A stretch of 11,490 bases of DNA from CAYMAX01 sp964388595 (GTDB lineage: Bacteria > Bacteroidota > Bacteroidia > Bacteroidales > UBA932): positions 1 to 11,490 of the forward strand of contig CAYMAX010000043.1 of NCBI GenBank assembly GCA_964388595.1, in the 5' to 3' direction. Made by a program: the position numbers and the translations under genes. Positions 1 through 10,369 of this stretch are shown here, piece by piece. The stretch's first letter is position 1; every line of letters starts with the position of its first letter. The notes beneath the pieces were generated by a model, which made no database searches, was not told the DNA's origin, and saw only the letters and a list, made by a program, of their open reading frames with translations.

Positions 1-115
1 CGCTTACGAATCCATCGTCAAAGGTGACCCTATGCCCACACCGGGTCTTCCGGAATCACTCAACGTGCTTCTCCACGAACTTCGTGGACTTGGTCTAAGC
101 GTAAACTTGGAATAA
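1..115 (+). CDS. rpoB: RNA polymerase beta subunit, C-terminal end (partial)
   Basis: Only the last 37 codons are present. The reading frame starts at base 2 and ends at TAA 113-115. The visible residues include GDPMPTPGLPESLNVL followed by LHELRGLGLSVNLE, which is the conserved C-terminal end of bacterial RpoB, where the beta subunit packs against beta' near the clamp. The beta subunit forms the catalytic pincer of RNA polymerase together with beta'. The complete rpoC gene begins 37 bases downstream in the same direction, the universal rpoB-rpoC order, with no terminator between them, so the two are cotranscribed. Identification is secure despite the short length because both the motif and the context agree. 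Confidence 0.95.
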   Translation, partial: AYESIVKGDPMPTPGLPESLNVLLHELRGLGLSVNLE

Positions 116-152
116 ATAACCTTAGTATTTGAATAATTGAACAATCAATAAT

Positions 153-4424
<4,272 letters not shown>

Positions 4425-4425
4425 C

Positions 4426-4453
4426 AAAAAGCGTCAGAAATGACGCTTTTTTT
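4426..4453 (+). terminator. Intrinsic terminator of the rpoBC operon
   Basis: The stem GCGTCA (4431-4436) pairs with TGACGC (4441-4446) around a GAAA (GNRA-type) tetraloop, followed by seven T residues (4447-4453). Five A residues before the stem (4426-4430) can pair with part of the T run. It begins one base after the rpoC stop codon, so it separates the polymerase operon from the next gene. Confidence 0.93.
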
Positions 4454-4464
4454 ATTTAAAATGC

Positions 4465-4472
4465 TACCTTTA
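4465..4472 (+). promoter_or_regulatory. Candidate Bacteroidota -7 promoter box
   Basis: TACCTTTA matches the Bacteroidota primary sigma factor -7 consensus TAnnTTTG at all but the last base. It lies 31 bases before the next start codon and just after the rpoC terminator, where a new promoter is expected. No convincing TTTG -33 element is visible; that region overlaps the terminator T run. Proposed promoter for the three-gene unit 4504-8782. Confidence 0.5.
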
Positions 4473-4503
4473 CAAACATAATCACTCATATTAGATATTT
4501 ATT

Positions 4504-5163
4504 ATGAAAAAATTGATTCTTATCCTTACTGCCCTATTCGTTTCCATCTCGGCTTTCTCTCAAGAATGTTCCACTTCATGGCCATATCTTTATCCAGATT
4601 TTCAAGATGGCCTCATCTATATGTCTGGTGGTCAGACTATTGCTCATAAGCTCAACATCCACGTTCTCAAGGGACGTCTTCACTACATAGACGGAGAAAT
4701 GGTCAAAGAGGCTTTGGGCAAGGATATCATCTTCATAGAGATAGGCAAGGACCGCTACATGGTGGTCAATGGTGATGTTATGAAAGTGGTAGGAAGCCAG
4801 GAAAAAGGTTTTGTAGCCACTCACATCACAGGCGATATGCAGAAGCTCCTCGAGACCGGAGGTGCATACGGCTCTTCTTCCACCACACAGGCTACCCGCA
4901 AACTCTCCTCCATAGAGATGGCAGGAGCCAATCAAAACCACATGGAGCTTCGTCAAAACAAAGATAACGGACAGGCCATCGACCTGATATACAAATACTA
5001 CATCGTCACCAACGGCCAAGTCTATGAGGCTACCAAAAGAGGGATAGAATCACAACTCTCTCCCGAAAGAAAAGCAGCTTTTAAAGTCTTCCTGAAGAAC
5101 AACAAAATCAAATGGAAAGACCCTGAAAGCCTCCTCACTCTCCTCGATTTCTTTAACGAATAA
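4504..5163 (+). CDS. Secreted hypothetical protein, first gene of the protease operon
   Basis: This is a 219-aa protein that I do not recognise as a named family. The first 19 residues are a typical Sec signal peptide: Lys-Lys, then a hydrophobic core, then ISAFSQ with probable cleavage before or after Q20. There is no lipobox and no later membrane segment, so the mature protein of about 200 aa should be periplasmic or secreted. It has one Cys near the mature N-terminus. A middle part alternates short hydrophobic strands (IIFIEIGKDRYMVVNGDVMKVV), followed by a Gly/Ser/Thr-rich linker (GGAYGSSSTTQATRK). The C-terminal half contains YYIVTNGQVYEAT and a basic, helical end. Start choice is clear: the ATG is followed directly by the signal peptide. 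The stop codon is 5 bases before the protease start, so the genes are surely cotranscribed. A role with the protease (chaperone, inhibitor or partner) is inferred from context only. Confidence 0.88.
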   Translation: MKKLILILTALFVSISAFSQECSTSWPYLYPDFQDGLIYMSGGQTIAHKLNIHVLKGRLHYIDGEMVKEALGKDIIFIEIGKDRYMVVNGDVMKVVGSQEKGFVATHITGDMQKLLETGGAYGSSSTTQATRKLSSIEMAGANQNHMELRQNKDNGQAIDLIYKYYIVTNGQVYEATKRGIESQLSPERKAAFKVFLKNNKIKWKDPESLLTLLDFFNE

Positions 5164-5168
5164 ATAAT

Positions 5169-7850
5169 ATGTCACATCGTTTTTTCCTGCCACTGTCTCT
5201 ATTAGTAGCTGCGGTGGCTTTGCTGTTTGGTTGCAGCAAATATCAAGAGCAACTGCCCGCTGAAGAGATGATTCAGATAGAAGGTAAAGACATATCTTCT
5301 TCATCTCTTGTTCCCGGCACCATGCGCATACAGGTGACCGAAGAATTTGCAGACCGCATAGAGATTCTCACCCAGAGTGATGGTTCACTCTCCACCAATG
5401 TCAAATCAGTCAATGATGCCATACTGTCGATGGGTATCACCCACATGGAGAGACTGTTCCCCTACGCCGGAGAATTCGAACCACGCACACGCGCTGCCGG
5501 TCTTCATCTGTGGTACACTGTCGTCTTCGACCCCGATATCGCATTCACAAAGGCTCATGATGACCTCTCTACCATAGATGGAGTCACTCAAGTCGAATAC
5601 AGACCCCGTACTGTACTTATCGACAATGGACCTGCCCAAATAGTAGACCCTCAAGCAGCCTATACCATGTCCCTCAGCCAACAGGCATCTTCCAATCTTC
5701 CTTTCGACGACCCTATGCTCGGTAGCCAATGGCACTACTACAATGATGGTTCCGCAGCCAATTCCAAGAGTGGGGCCGACGTCAATGTCTTTCCCGCCTG
5801 GAGAAAATTCCCTGCAGGCAACAACAAAGTGATAGTATCGGTCGTGGATGGAGGTATAGACTACACCCACCAGGACCTAAAAGACAATATGTGGCACAAC
5901 CCTGAGCAGACAGGAGACAAAGTGTACGGATGGAACTTTGTCAGCGGTGGACCATTGGTAACAGCAGATAACCATGGGACACATGTTGCTGGTACCATAT
6001 CCGCCGTCAACAACAACGGCACAGGGGTATGCGGAATAGCCGGAGGCAACTCTGCTACCGGTGTTCAAGGTGTGCTTCTTATGTCTTGCCAGATATTCCA
6101 GGGGGATGAAAGCGGTGACGGAGCTACTGCCATCAAATGGGGAGCTGACCATGGTGCAGTCATATCTCAAAACAGTTGGGGATATAAAAACGGCACATAC
6201 ACTCCCGCTTCAGACAAAGCAGCCATCGACTATTTCAATACCTATGCAGGTATGGATGCCAATGGCAATCAGACTGGTCCCATGGCAGGAGGCATAGTGG
6301 TATTTGCTGCAGGCAACGATACCAAAAATGTTGGTTACCCCGGAGAATACTCCGGAGCATACGCAGTAGCATCTATCGCAGCCGATTATAAAATAGCCTA
6401 TTATTCCAATTGGGGTTCATGGGTAGACATCTCTGCCCCCGGTGGAGATTACAAAAAGGGTGCTCAGATATTGAGCACTCTCCCCGGCGATAAATATGGT
6501 TGGATGCAGGGTACCTCTATGGCTTGCCCCCACGTATCAGGAGTAGCAGCCCTGGTCGTAGCCAATCTTGGCAAATCGGGATTTACCCGTGCCGCCCTTA
6601 TTGACAGACTCTCAAAATATGCTAAAAGCCTCACAGATTACAACCCCAACTATCAGATGGGTGCAGGACTCATCAATGCCTACACTTCCATCATCGCCTC
6701 ATCTGGCAATCCCCCTGAGAAGATTACTGACATCACAGTAGATGTCGTATCCAATACTGTCCTCTTCAAACTCGCGATACCTTCAGACAGCGATGACGGC
6801 AAGCCGACAGGCATCAATATCTATTACAGCACCAAGCCTCTCAGCAAACTTACCGATTCACTGGTATATTCCAAATCCTATCTCGTAGGAGACCTCAATG
6901 TGGGAGATTACATCGAAGATGTCCTTACCGGTCTTGCTTTCAACACCAAATACTATATTGCAGCCGATGCCTACGATATGTCCGGCAACAGATCTCCCCT
7001 CTCCACCATATTCGAAAAGACCACAGGCTCCAATCATCCCCCCGTCATTCATCCTGTTAACGGCACGACGATCACTCTGAAACAATATCAGACCGGCACC
7101 CTCAATTTCTACATTGAAGAGCCTGACTATCATAAGTTCACGTCTGTGCTCTCTCCAAAATATCCTTCCGATACGGTGCGTAACATCTCCGAAGTCACCA
7201 TTCAGGTCGTTATCACTGCACCAAAGGCTACACCTGGCACTTACACTACTAAACTAAAAGTGACAGATGTCGTCCCCTCTCCATTTGCTCTGTCGGACAG
7301 TGTACTGCTCAGCTACACCATACTCGAGAATCAGCCTCCTTACGTCAAGAATACTATAGATAATGTACTGTTCGGAGCTTCAGGAGAGACACTTACTCTC
7401 AACATGGACGAATATTTCGGAGATGAAGACGGAGAGACTTTGACATACAACACCACCTCCGACCTCTCTGTAGCCAATCTCAATCAAAAAGGCAATCTCA
7501 TATACATTACAGCTATCAAATATGGCATTACCACAGTGATAGTAGAAGCTGTAGATGCCATGGGTAAGAGTTGTTCCTCTACATTTATGATACTTGTCCG
7601 CAATCCCGAACAGGAGATAGATATCTACCCCAATCCTGTGCTTGATACCCTTTATGTCCGTATGGGTGCTGTCTCAGATGTCAATCTTTCTGTATTCAAC
7701 AATTCCGGAGCGAAGGTATATGGAGAAGATATCACTATATCTCCCTTCTCCCCAGCTAAGGTAGATATGTCGACACTCAATGGAGGTGCATACAGTGTGG
7801 TAGTCACCACATCGGAGAAAGTAATCAAACGTAATATTGTCAAATTATGA
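5169..7850 (+). CDS. S8 (subtilisin-like) serine protease with lipobox and T9SS sorting domain
   Basis: This is an 893-aa exported protease. Residues 1-22 are a signal peptide ending in a lipobox-like LFGC, with C22 as the candidate lipidation site. Residues about 45-175 look like a propeptide region. The peptidase S8 domain covers about 180-505 and has a complete catalytic set: D227 (VVDGGID), H269 (HGTHVAGT), oxyanion N383 (AAGND) and S450 (GTSMACPHVSG). Next come a fibronectin III-like segment (about 513-620) and Ig/cadherin-like segments (about 620-810; for example LNMDEYFGDEDGETLTY). The last 80 residues start near IDIYPNPVLDTLYV (Y820) and end KVIKRNIVKL, a typical Por-secretion tail (type A T9SS C-terminal domain). 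Such proteins cross the outer membrane by the T9SS, after which the tail is usually removed and the protein attached to the surface or released. Having both a lipobox and a T9SS tail is unusual. The gene overlaps the next one by 4 bases. Substrate unknown. Confidence 0.95.
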   Translation: MSHRFFLPLSLLVAAVALLFGCSKYQEQLPAEEMIQIEGKDISSSSLVPGTMRIQVTEEFADRIEILTQSDGSLSTNVKSVNDAILSMGITHMERLFPYAGEFEPRTRAAGLHLWYTVVFDPDIAFTKAHDDLSTIDGVTQVEYRPRTVLIDNGPAQIVDPQAAYTMSLSQQASSNLPFDDPMLGSQWHYYNDGSAANSKSGADVNVFPAWRKFPAGNNKVIVSVVDGGIDYTHQDLKDNMWHNPEQTGDKVYGWNFVSGGPLVTADNHGTHVAGTISAVNNNGTGVCGIAGGNSATGVQGVLLMSCQIFQGDESGDGATAIKWGADHGAVISQNSWGYKNGTYTPASDKAAIDYFNTYAGMDANGNQTGPMAGGIVVFAAGNDTKNVGYPGEYSGAYAVASIAADYKIAYYSNWGSWVDISAPGGDYKKGAQILSTLPGDKYGWMQGTSMACPHVSGVAALVVANLGKSGFTRAALIDRLSKYAKSLTDYNPNYQMGAGLINAYTSIIASSGNPPEKITDITVDVVSNTVLFKLAIPSDSDDGKPTGINIYYSTKPLSKLTDSLVYSKSYLVGDLNVGDYIEDVLTGLAFNTKYYIAADAYDMSGNRSPLSTIFEKTTGSNHPPVIHPVNGTTITLKQYQTGTLNFYIEEPDYHKFTSVLSPKYPSDTVRNISEVTIQVVITAPKATPGTYTTKLKVTDVVPSPFALSDSVLLSYTILENQPPYVKNTIDNVLFGASGETLTLNMDEYFGDEDGETLTYNTTSDLSVANLNQKGNLIYITAIKYGITTVIVEAVDAMGKSCSSTFMILVRNPEQEIDIYPNPVLDTLYVRMGAVSDVNLSVFNNSGAKVYGEDITISPFSPAKVDMSTLNGGAYSVVVTTSEKVIKRNIVKL

Positions 7851-8782
7851 TAAAGAAAACATTATATCTCATCATCTTCTGCACTCCACTTCTTCTCTTT
7901 CACGGAGCCTTGAGTGCACAGTCAGTTCCATTTCTCGATGTCAATCCCGATGCCCATGTTATGGGTATGGCCAATACCGGTACAGTGATGTATGCCAACG
8001 CATTCTCTATATGGAACAACAGCAGCTCCACCCTTTTCTCCGACCAAAAGATGGACATAGCTGCATCCTACGGCATGTGGCAGCCTTCTATATCTGGCAA
8101 TAATGTCATCTCAGTGGCCGGCTACGGAAGAGTAGCCAAGTTTATGAGCATCACCGCAGGAGTCAAGTACTATACACACAAGCCCTACGACATATCTGAT
8201 GCCAACGGCAACATCACAGGGACTTTTTCTCCCAAAGAGATGTCAGCAGGTATCGGATTGGCTTTCAAGATACTCCCCATCCTCTCTGCCTCTGCCAACG
8301 TTCACTATGTGATGTCAGATATGGGCGGTCCAAAGAAAGCAAATGCCGTCTCCGCTGACTTCGGAGCCATGGTTCATCTTAAATTTATGAATATCGGTGT
8401 CACTGCCTCCAACATAGGTTCCAAAATCAACTATGGAGGTGCATCTTCATACTCTCTTCCCGCCAACCTCAAAATCGGCGTGGGGACATCCCAGACTTTC
8501 TCTGATATTCATAAGATTACTGCCAACCTGCAGGGAGGTATGACTTTCCACAATACAGCATTCTTCGGAGAGTTCGGAGCAGAATATATGTACAACGAAC
8601 TTGTATCAGCACGAGTAGGTTTTCATTACGGCAACCCCGATAAGACAATCCCCCCTTATGTATCAGTGGGATTAGGTGCCAAATTCTTCGGAATATCTCT
8701 CAATGCTGCCTACCTGATAGCAGTTACCGCTTCCTCCCCTCTTAAAAACACATTCTCCGTCTCTGTTGGCTGGGGGTTCTGA
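7847..8782 (+). CDS. PorV/PorQ-family outer-membrane beta-barrel protein
   Basis: This is a 311-aa protein with a signal peptide (about residues 1-24, ending ALSAQ). The mature N-terminus reads SVPFLDVNPDAHVMGMANTGTVMYANAFSIWNNS, which matches the PorV/PorQ pattern of a PFL-x(3)-PDAR-like motif followed by a Gly/Ala-rich strand and a W-N-P-A-like segment. The rest is alternating amphipathic strands with many Gly and aromatic residues, and the chain ends in VGWGF, a terminal Phe as expected for BAM-inserted barrels. PorV binds T9SS C-terminal sorting domains at the outer membrane and shuttles cargo to the PorU sortase; PorQ is a related T9SS component. The start codon overlaps the protease stop as ATGA, implying translational coupling and matched amounts. 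It is shorter than typical PorV (about 380-400 aa), so I call it a paralogue rather than PorV itself. A role as dedicated carrier for the upstream protease is inferred. Confidence 0.88.
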   Translation: MIKKTLYLIIFCTPLLLFHGALSAQSVPFLDVNPDAHVMGMANTGTVMYANAFSIWNNSSSTLFSDQKMDIAASYGMWQPSISGNNVISVAGYGRVAKFMSITAGVKYYTHKPYDISDANGNITGTFSPKEMSAGIGLAFKILPILSASANVHYVMSDMGGPKKANAVSADFGAMVHLKFMNIGVTASNIGSKINYGGASSYSLPANLKIGVGTSQTFSDIHKITANLQGGMTFHNTAFFGEFGAEYMYNELVSARVGFHYGNPDKTIPPYVSVGLGAKFFGISLNAAYLIAVTASSPLKNTFSVSVGWGF

Positions 8783-8829
8783 TAACTCGACCAGAGAATT
8801 CAACTAAAGCATTCTCCTATACACCAAAA

Positions 8830-8855
8830 AAGAGCGTCTTTTTCAAGGCGCTCTT
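8830..8855. terminator. Hairpin after the protease operon, probable terminator
   Basis: AAGAGCG (8830-8836) pairs with CGCTCTT (8849-8855). The stem extends inward through a T-G wobble and CTT/AAG to a TTTC loop, giving 11 base pairs. It lies 47 bases after the last stop codon of the operon. Six A residues (8826-8831) run into its left arm, but on the plus strand it is followed by TAATGTTT rather than a clean T run, so the T-rich tail is better on the minus strand. It may act in both directions; plus-strand strength is uncertain. Confidence 0.6.
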
Positions 8856-8877
8856 AATGTTTCTAGACTGCAGGGGA

Positions 8878-8993
8878 GCGTTTTTCGCAAACATCTATCC
8901 CTCAGGGTTTTATGACTTTTCATAGACCGATTTTCGGTCCATGAAAGGTGGTAAAGTGCTGAGAATAAGCGATAAACGAATAACGGCCATGAT
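8878..8993 (+). repeat. 116-bp direct repeat, left copy flanking the transposase
   Basis: This stretch recurs at 10253-10368 in the same orientation and without gaps. I count six differences (at 8885, 8917, 8943, 8958, 8976 and 8989), so 110 of 116 bases match. The copy starts with GCG-T-run-CGC, contains CCCTCAGGG, then the long hairpin 8915-8949, then GTAAAG and GAGAATAAGCGATAA. No open reading frame is shared in a consistent frame, so it looks non-coding. With 8783-9132 as a whole, the gap holds the hairpin 8830-8855, this repeat, a 22-bp tandem duplication and the transposase promoter. Confidence 0.95.
8915..8949 (+). other. Long imperfect hairpin inside the left repeat
   Basis: GACCGA (8925-8930) pairs with TCGGTC (8934-8939) around a TTT loop. 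After one A-C mismatch (8924/8940), nine more pairs form between 8915-8923 and 8941-8949, one of them a T-G wobble (8917/8947). Total about 15 pairs. This is the kind of structure that Y1 (REP-type) transposases bind, but binding is not shown here. Confidence 0.85.
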
Positions 8994-9000
8994 GCAAGAA

Positions 9001-9044
9001 AGAGGTTTATCATAGTATGAGAAGAGGTTTGTCTTTGTATGAGA
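9001..9044 (+). repeat. 22-bp tandem duplication upstream of the transposase
   Basis: Two adjacent units, 9001-9022 and 9023-9044, share AGAGGTTT at the start and GTATGAGA at the end; 19 of 22 bases match. They lie between the left 116-bp repeat and the transposase promoter. Function is unknown. Confidence 0.8.
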
Positions 9045-9094
9045 AGATAAGCGATATAAATAAAAACTGAAAATAGAGGGTATGGATTTTTGTT

Positions 9095-9102
9095 TATCTT
9101 TG
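9095..9102 (+). promoter_or_regulatory. Candidate promoter -7 box of the transposase gene
   Basis: TATCTTTG is a perfect match to the Bacteroidota -7 consensus TAnnTTTG. It lies 30 bases before the ATG at 9133. A clear -33 TTTG is not seen at the usual distance. Because it falls inside the region that an upstream ATG at 9082 would translate, it supports the later start for the transposase. Confidence 0.6.
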
Positions 9103-9120
9103 TGTTGGAAGATAAATTTT

Positions 9121-9130
9121 AGGGAGGGAG
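9121..9130 (+). promoter_or_regulatory. Ribosome binding site of the transposase gene
   Basis: AGGGAGGGAG contains the Shine-Dalgarno core GGAGG (9123-9127), 5 bases before the ATG at 9133. The other genes in the window have no such site, so it stands out and decides the start codon. Confidence 0.7.
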
Positions 9131-9132
9131 AT

Positions 9133-10086
9133 ATGAAGGGTTCGGAACGAATTTTCAAAGCAAGTGCTGTTCAGCACATTTACCAGAACACACCATTTGG
9201 AGGCGTTATTTTCTATAACATAGAGGATTTCTTGCTTTTCTACACCATATTCTGCACAGTCGCTAAGAAGATGAAAATCAAGGTAGTCGGTCTGTGCCTT
9301 ATGATTAATCATATACACATATTAGTGCGATGTTCCTATAAAAAAGAACTTTCTATGTTCGTCAGGGCATATACGATTTCTTTTGTAAAAGCGTATAATA
9401 GAAATAAGGGAAGGAAAGGCTCTCTCTTCAGGAGAAATTTCGGAAGTGCTTCGAAAGTTGGGACCAAGAAGATAATGACCTCATTGTCCTATTTAGCAAA
9501 TAATCCGGTGTTGAAACACTTATGTCGAAAGCCGGAGAAATATCAGTGGGGTTTCTGGGCATATGCCTGCAATAGGAATCCATTTTCCAAACCGTTAGTT
9601 ATCAGTAATGCTACGGCTGTAATGAGAAAGTCCGTTACGATGGTGCGTTCTTTGGCCCAAAGGGGCATCTTTCTCAACTATACCTTACAGAAAAGACTGT
9701 TCGAAAATCTAAGCGAAGATGAAAAGAGTCAGTTAATAGATTTAATCATAACATCCTATTCTGCTATTGATTTTAGAGAAGCAGTGGGTTACTATGGTTC
9801 ATACGAGAAGATGATTATGGCCTTCAACTTCAATACCGGGACTGAATATGAAATAAAGGAGGATTGGGATTCTGATTCCGACATTGTATTTGCCAAAATG
9901 GTGTCCATTACATCCCAAATGGGATATGGGGGCACGTCCGGCTTTAATTTCCAGCACACCTCTGAGGAGGATTTAAGGCGTTTGGCATACGTTCTGTCTG
10001 ATAAGGCACACGCAAGTACATCCCACATAGCCAAATTCCTTCACATAGACCAGAAATTCGCCGAAGCCCTTCTCCGTCATATGTAG
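9133..10086 (+). CDS. REP-associated tyrosine (Y1/HUH) transposase, IS200-like
   Basis: This is a 317-aa single-strand DNA transposase-type protein. I chose the ATG at 9133 because it has a strong Shine-Dalgarno site and a TATCTTTG promoter box 30 bases upstream; the longer frame from 9082 would place the promoter in the coding region. The Y1 domain spans about 1-150. It has the metal-binding HUH motif H60-I-H62 within LMINHIHILV, the conserved LFRRNF, and SLSYLANNPV, in which Y120 is the likely nucleophile (family form Y-x(3)-NP). A YQWGFWAY segment ends the domain, as in RAYT proteins. Residues about 210-317 form an extra helical region whose end (DLRRLAYVLSDK then TSHIAKFLHIDQKF) resembles a DnaA-type helix-turn-helix. 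RAYTs nick and join single strands at REP hairpins and usually occur as single immobile copies. All catalytic residues I can identify are present and there is no frameshift. It is flanked by two hairpin-bearing direct repeats. Confidence 0.9.
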   Translation: MKGSERIFKASAVQHIYQNTPFGGVIFYNIEDFLLFYTIFCTVAKKMKIKVVGLCLMINHIHILVRCSYKKELSMFVRAYTISFVKAYNRNKGRKGSLFRRNFGSASKVGTKKIMTSLSYLANNPVLKHLCRKPEKYQWGFWAYACNRNPFSKPLVISNATAVMRKSVTMVRSLAQRGIFLNYTLQKRLFENLSEDEKSQLIDLIITSYSAIDFREAVGYYGSYEKMIMAFNFNTGTEYEIKEDWDSDSDIVFAKMVSITSQMGYGGTSGFNFQHTSEEDLRRLAYVLSDKAHASTSHIAKFLHIDQKFAEALLRHM

Positions 10087-10097
10087 GTGGCATCTTG
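10078..10097 (+). repeat. 20-bp repeat, copy 1, overlapping the transposase stop codon
   Basis: CATATGTAGGTGGCATCTTG recurs at 10143-10162 with a single change (T to C at the seventh base), 65 bases further on. Copy 1 includes the transposase stop codon TAG (10084-10086). It overlaps a small hairpin, TGGCA (10088-10092) with TGCCA (10096-10100), just after the stop. Confidence 0.85.
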
Positions 10098-10142
10098 CCA
10101 TTACATCACGATATTCTATTCTCATTGAATCGACTTATTCTA

Positions 10143-10162
10143 CATATGCAGGTGGCATCTTG
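10143..10162 (+). repeat. 20-bp repeat, copy 2
   Basis: Second copy of the repeat at 10078-10097, differing at one base. Here the small TGGCA/TGCCA hairpin is not preserved, because the bases after CATCTTGG differ. The gap 10087-10547 holds no convincing gene: it contains these short repeats, a palindrome, the right 116-bp repeat, a 15-bp tandem array and the minus-strand terminator. Confidence 0.85.
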
Positions 10163-10240
10163 GTTATACAACCCTGTCTTACCTATCCACATACAGAATG
10201 CTGTTATTTTATGCAAACTATCGTTTCTCAACCACCCGCA

Positions 10241-10252
10241 CACAATATTGTG
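10241..10252. repeat. 12-bp perfect palindrome at the edge of the right repeat
   Basis: CACAATATTGTG is its own reverse complement and ends exactly where the right 116-bp repeat begins. CGC (10237-10239) and GCG (10253-10255) can extend the stem past a single unpaired A. It has no counterpart at the left copy. Confidence 0.7.
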
Positions 10253-10368
10253 GCGTTTTCCGCAAACATCTATCCCTCAGGGTTTTATGACCTTTCATAG
10301 ACCGATTTTCGGTCCATAAAAGGTGGTAAAGTACTGAGAATAAGCGATAAGCGAATAACGGCCTTGAT
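10253..10368 (+). repeat. 116-bp direct repeat, right copy flanking the transposase
   Basis: This is the second copy of 8878-8993, in the same orientation, 1375 bases further on and aligned without gaps. It is followed at once by the 15-bp tandem array, whereas the left copy is followed by a different tandem duplication. The sharp loss of similarity at both ends shows that the 116-bp unit is the real repeat. Confidence 0.95.
10290..10324 (+). other. Long imperfect hairpin inside the right repeat
   Basis: Equivalent of 8915-8949. The inner stem GACCGA/TCGGTC with a TTT loop is unchanged. In the outer stem this copy has a C-G pair at 10292/10322, where the left copy has a T-G wobble, but a C-A mismatch at 10296/10318, where the left copy has C-G. 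A precursor with both Watson-Crick pairs would have had a perfect outer stem of 9 pairs. Confidence 0.85.
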
Positions 10369-10369
10369 A

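Noticed and set aside
116..152. Separate promoter for rpoC in the rpoB-rpoC gap.
   Set aside because: The 37-base gap has only a weak TAGTATTTG-like string with the wrong spacing, and cotranscription with rpoB explains expression.
4576..5870. Antisense frames opposite the secreted protein and protease (147 and 154 codons).
   Set aside because: The plus-strand genes have signal peptides and, for the protease, a full catalytic set; the antisense frames have no protein features.
7837..8103. Plus-strand frame of 88 codons at the protease/barrel junction.
   Set aside because: It overlaps the PorV/PorQ-like gene in another frame and lacks that gene's signal peptide and motif.
9082..9132. Earlier transposase start at 9082.
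   Set aside because: The added residues do not resemble the Y1 family start, and they contain the promoter-like TATCTTTG and the Shine-Dalgarno of the ATG at 9133.
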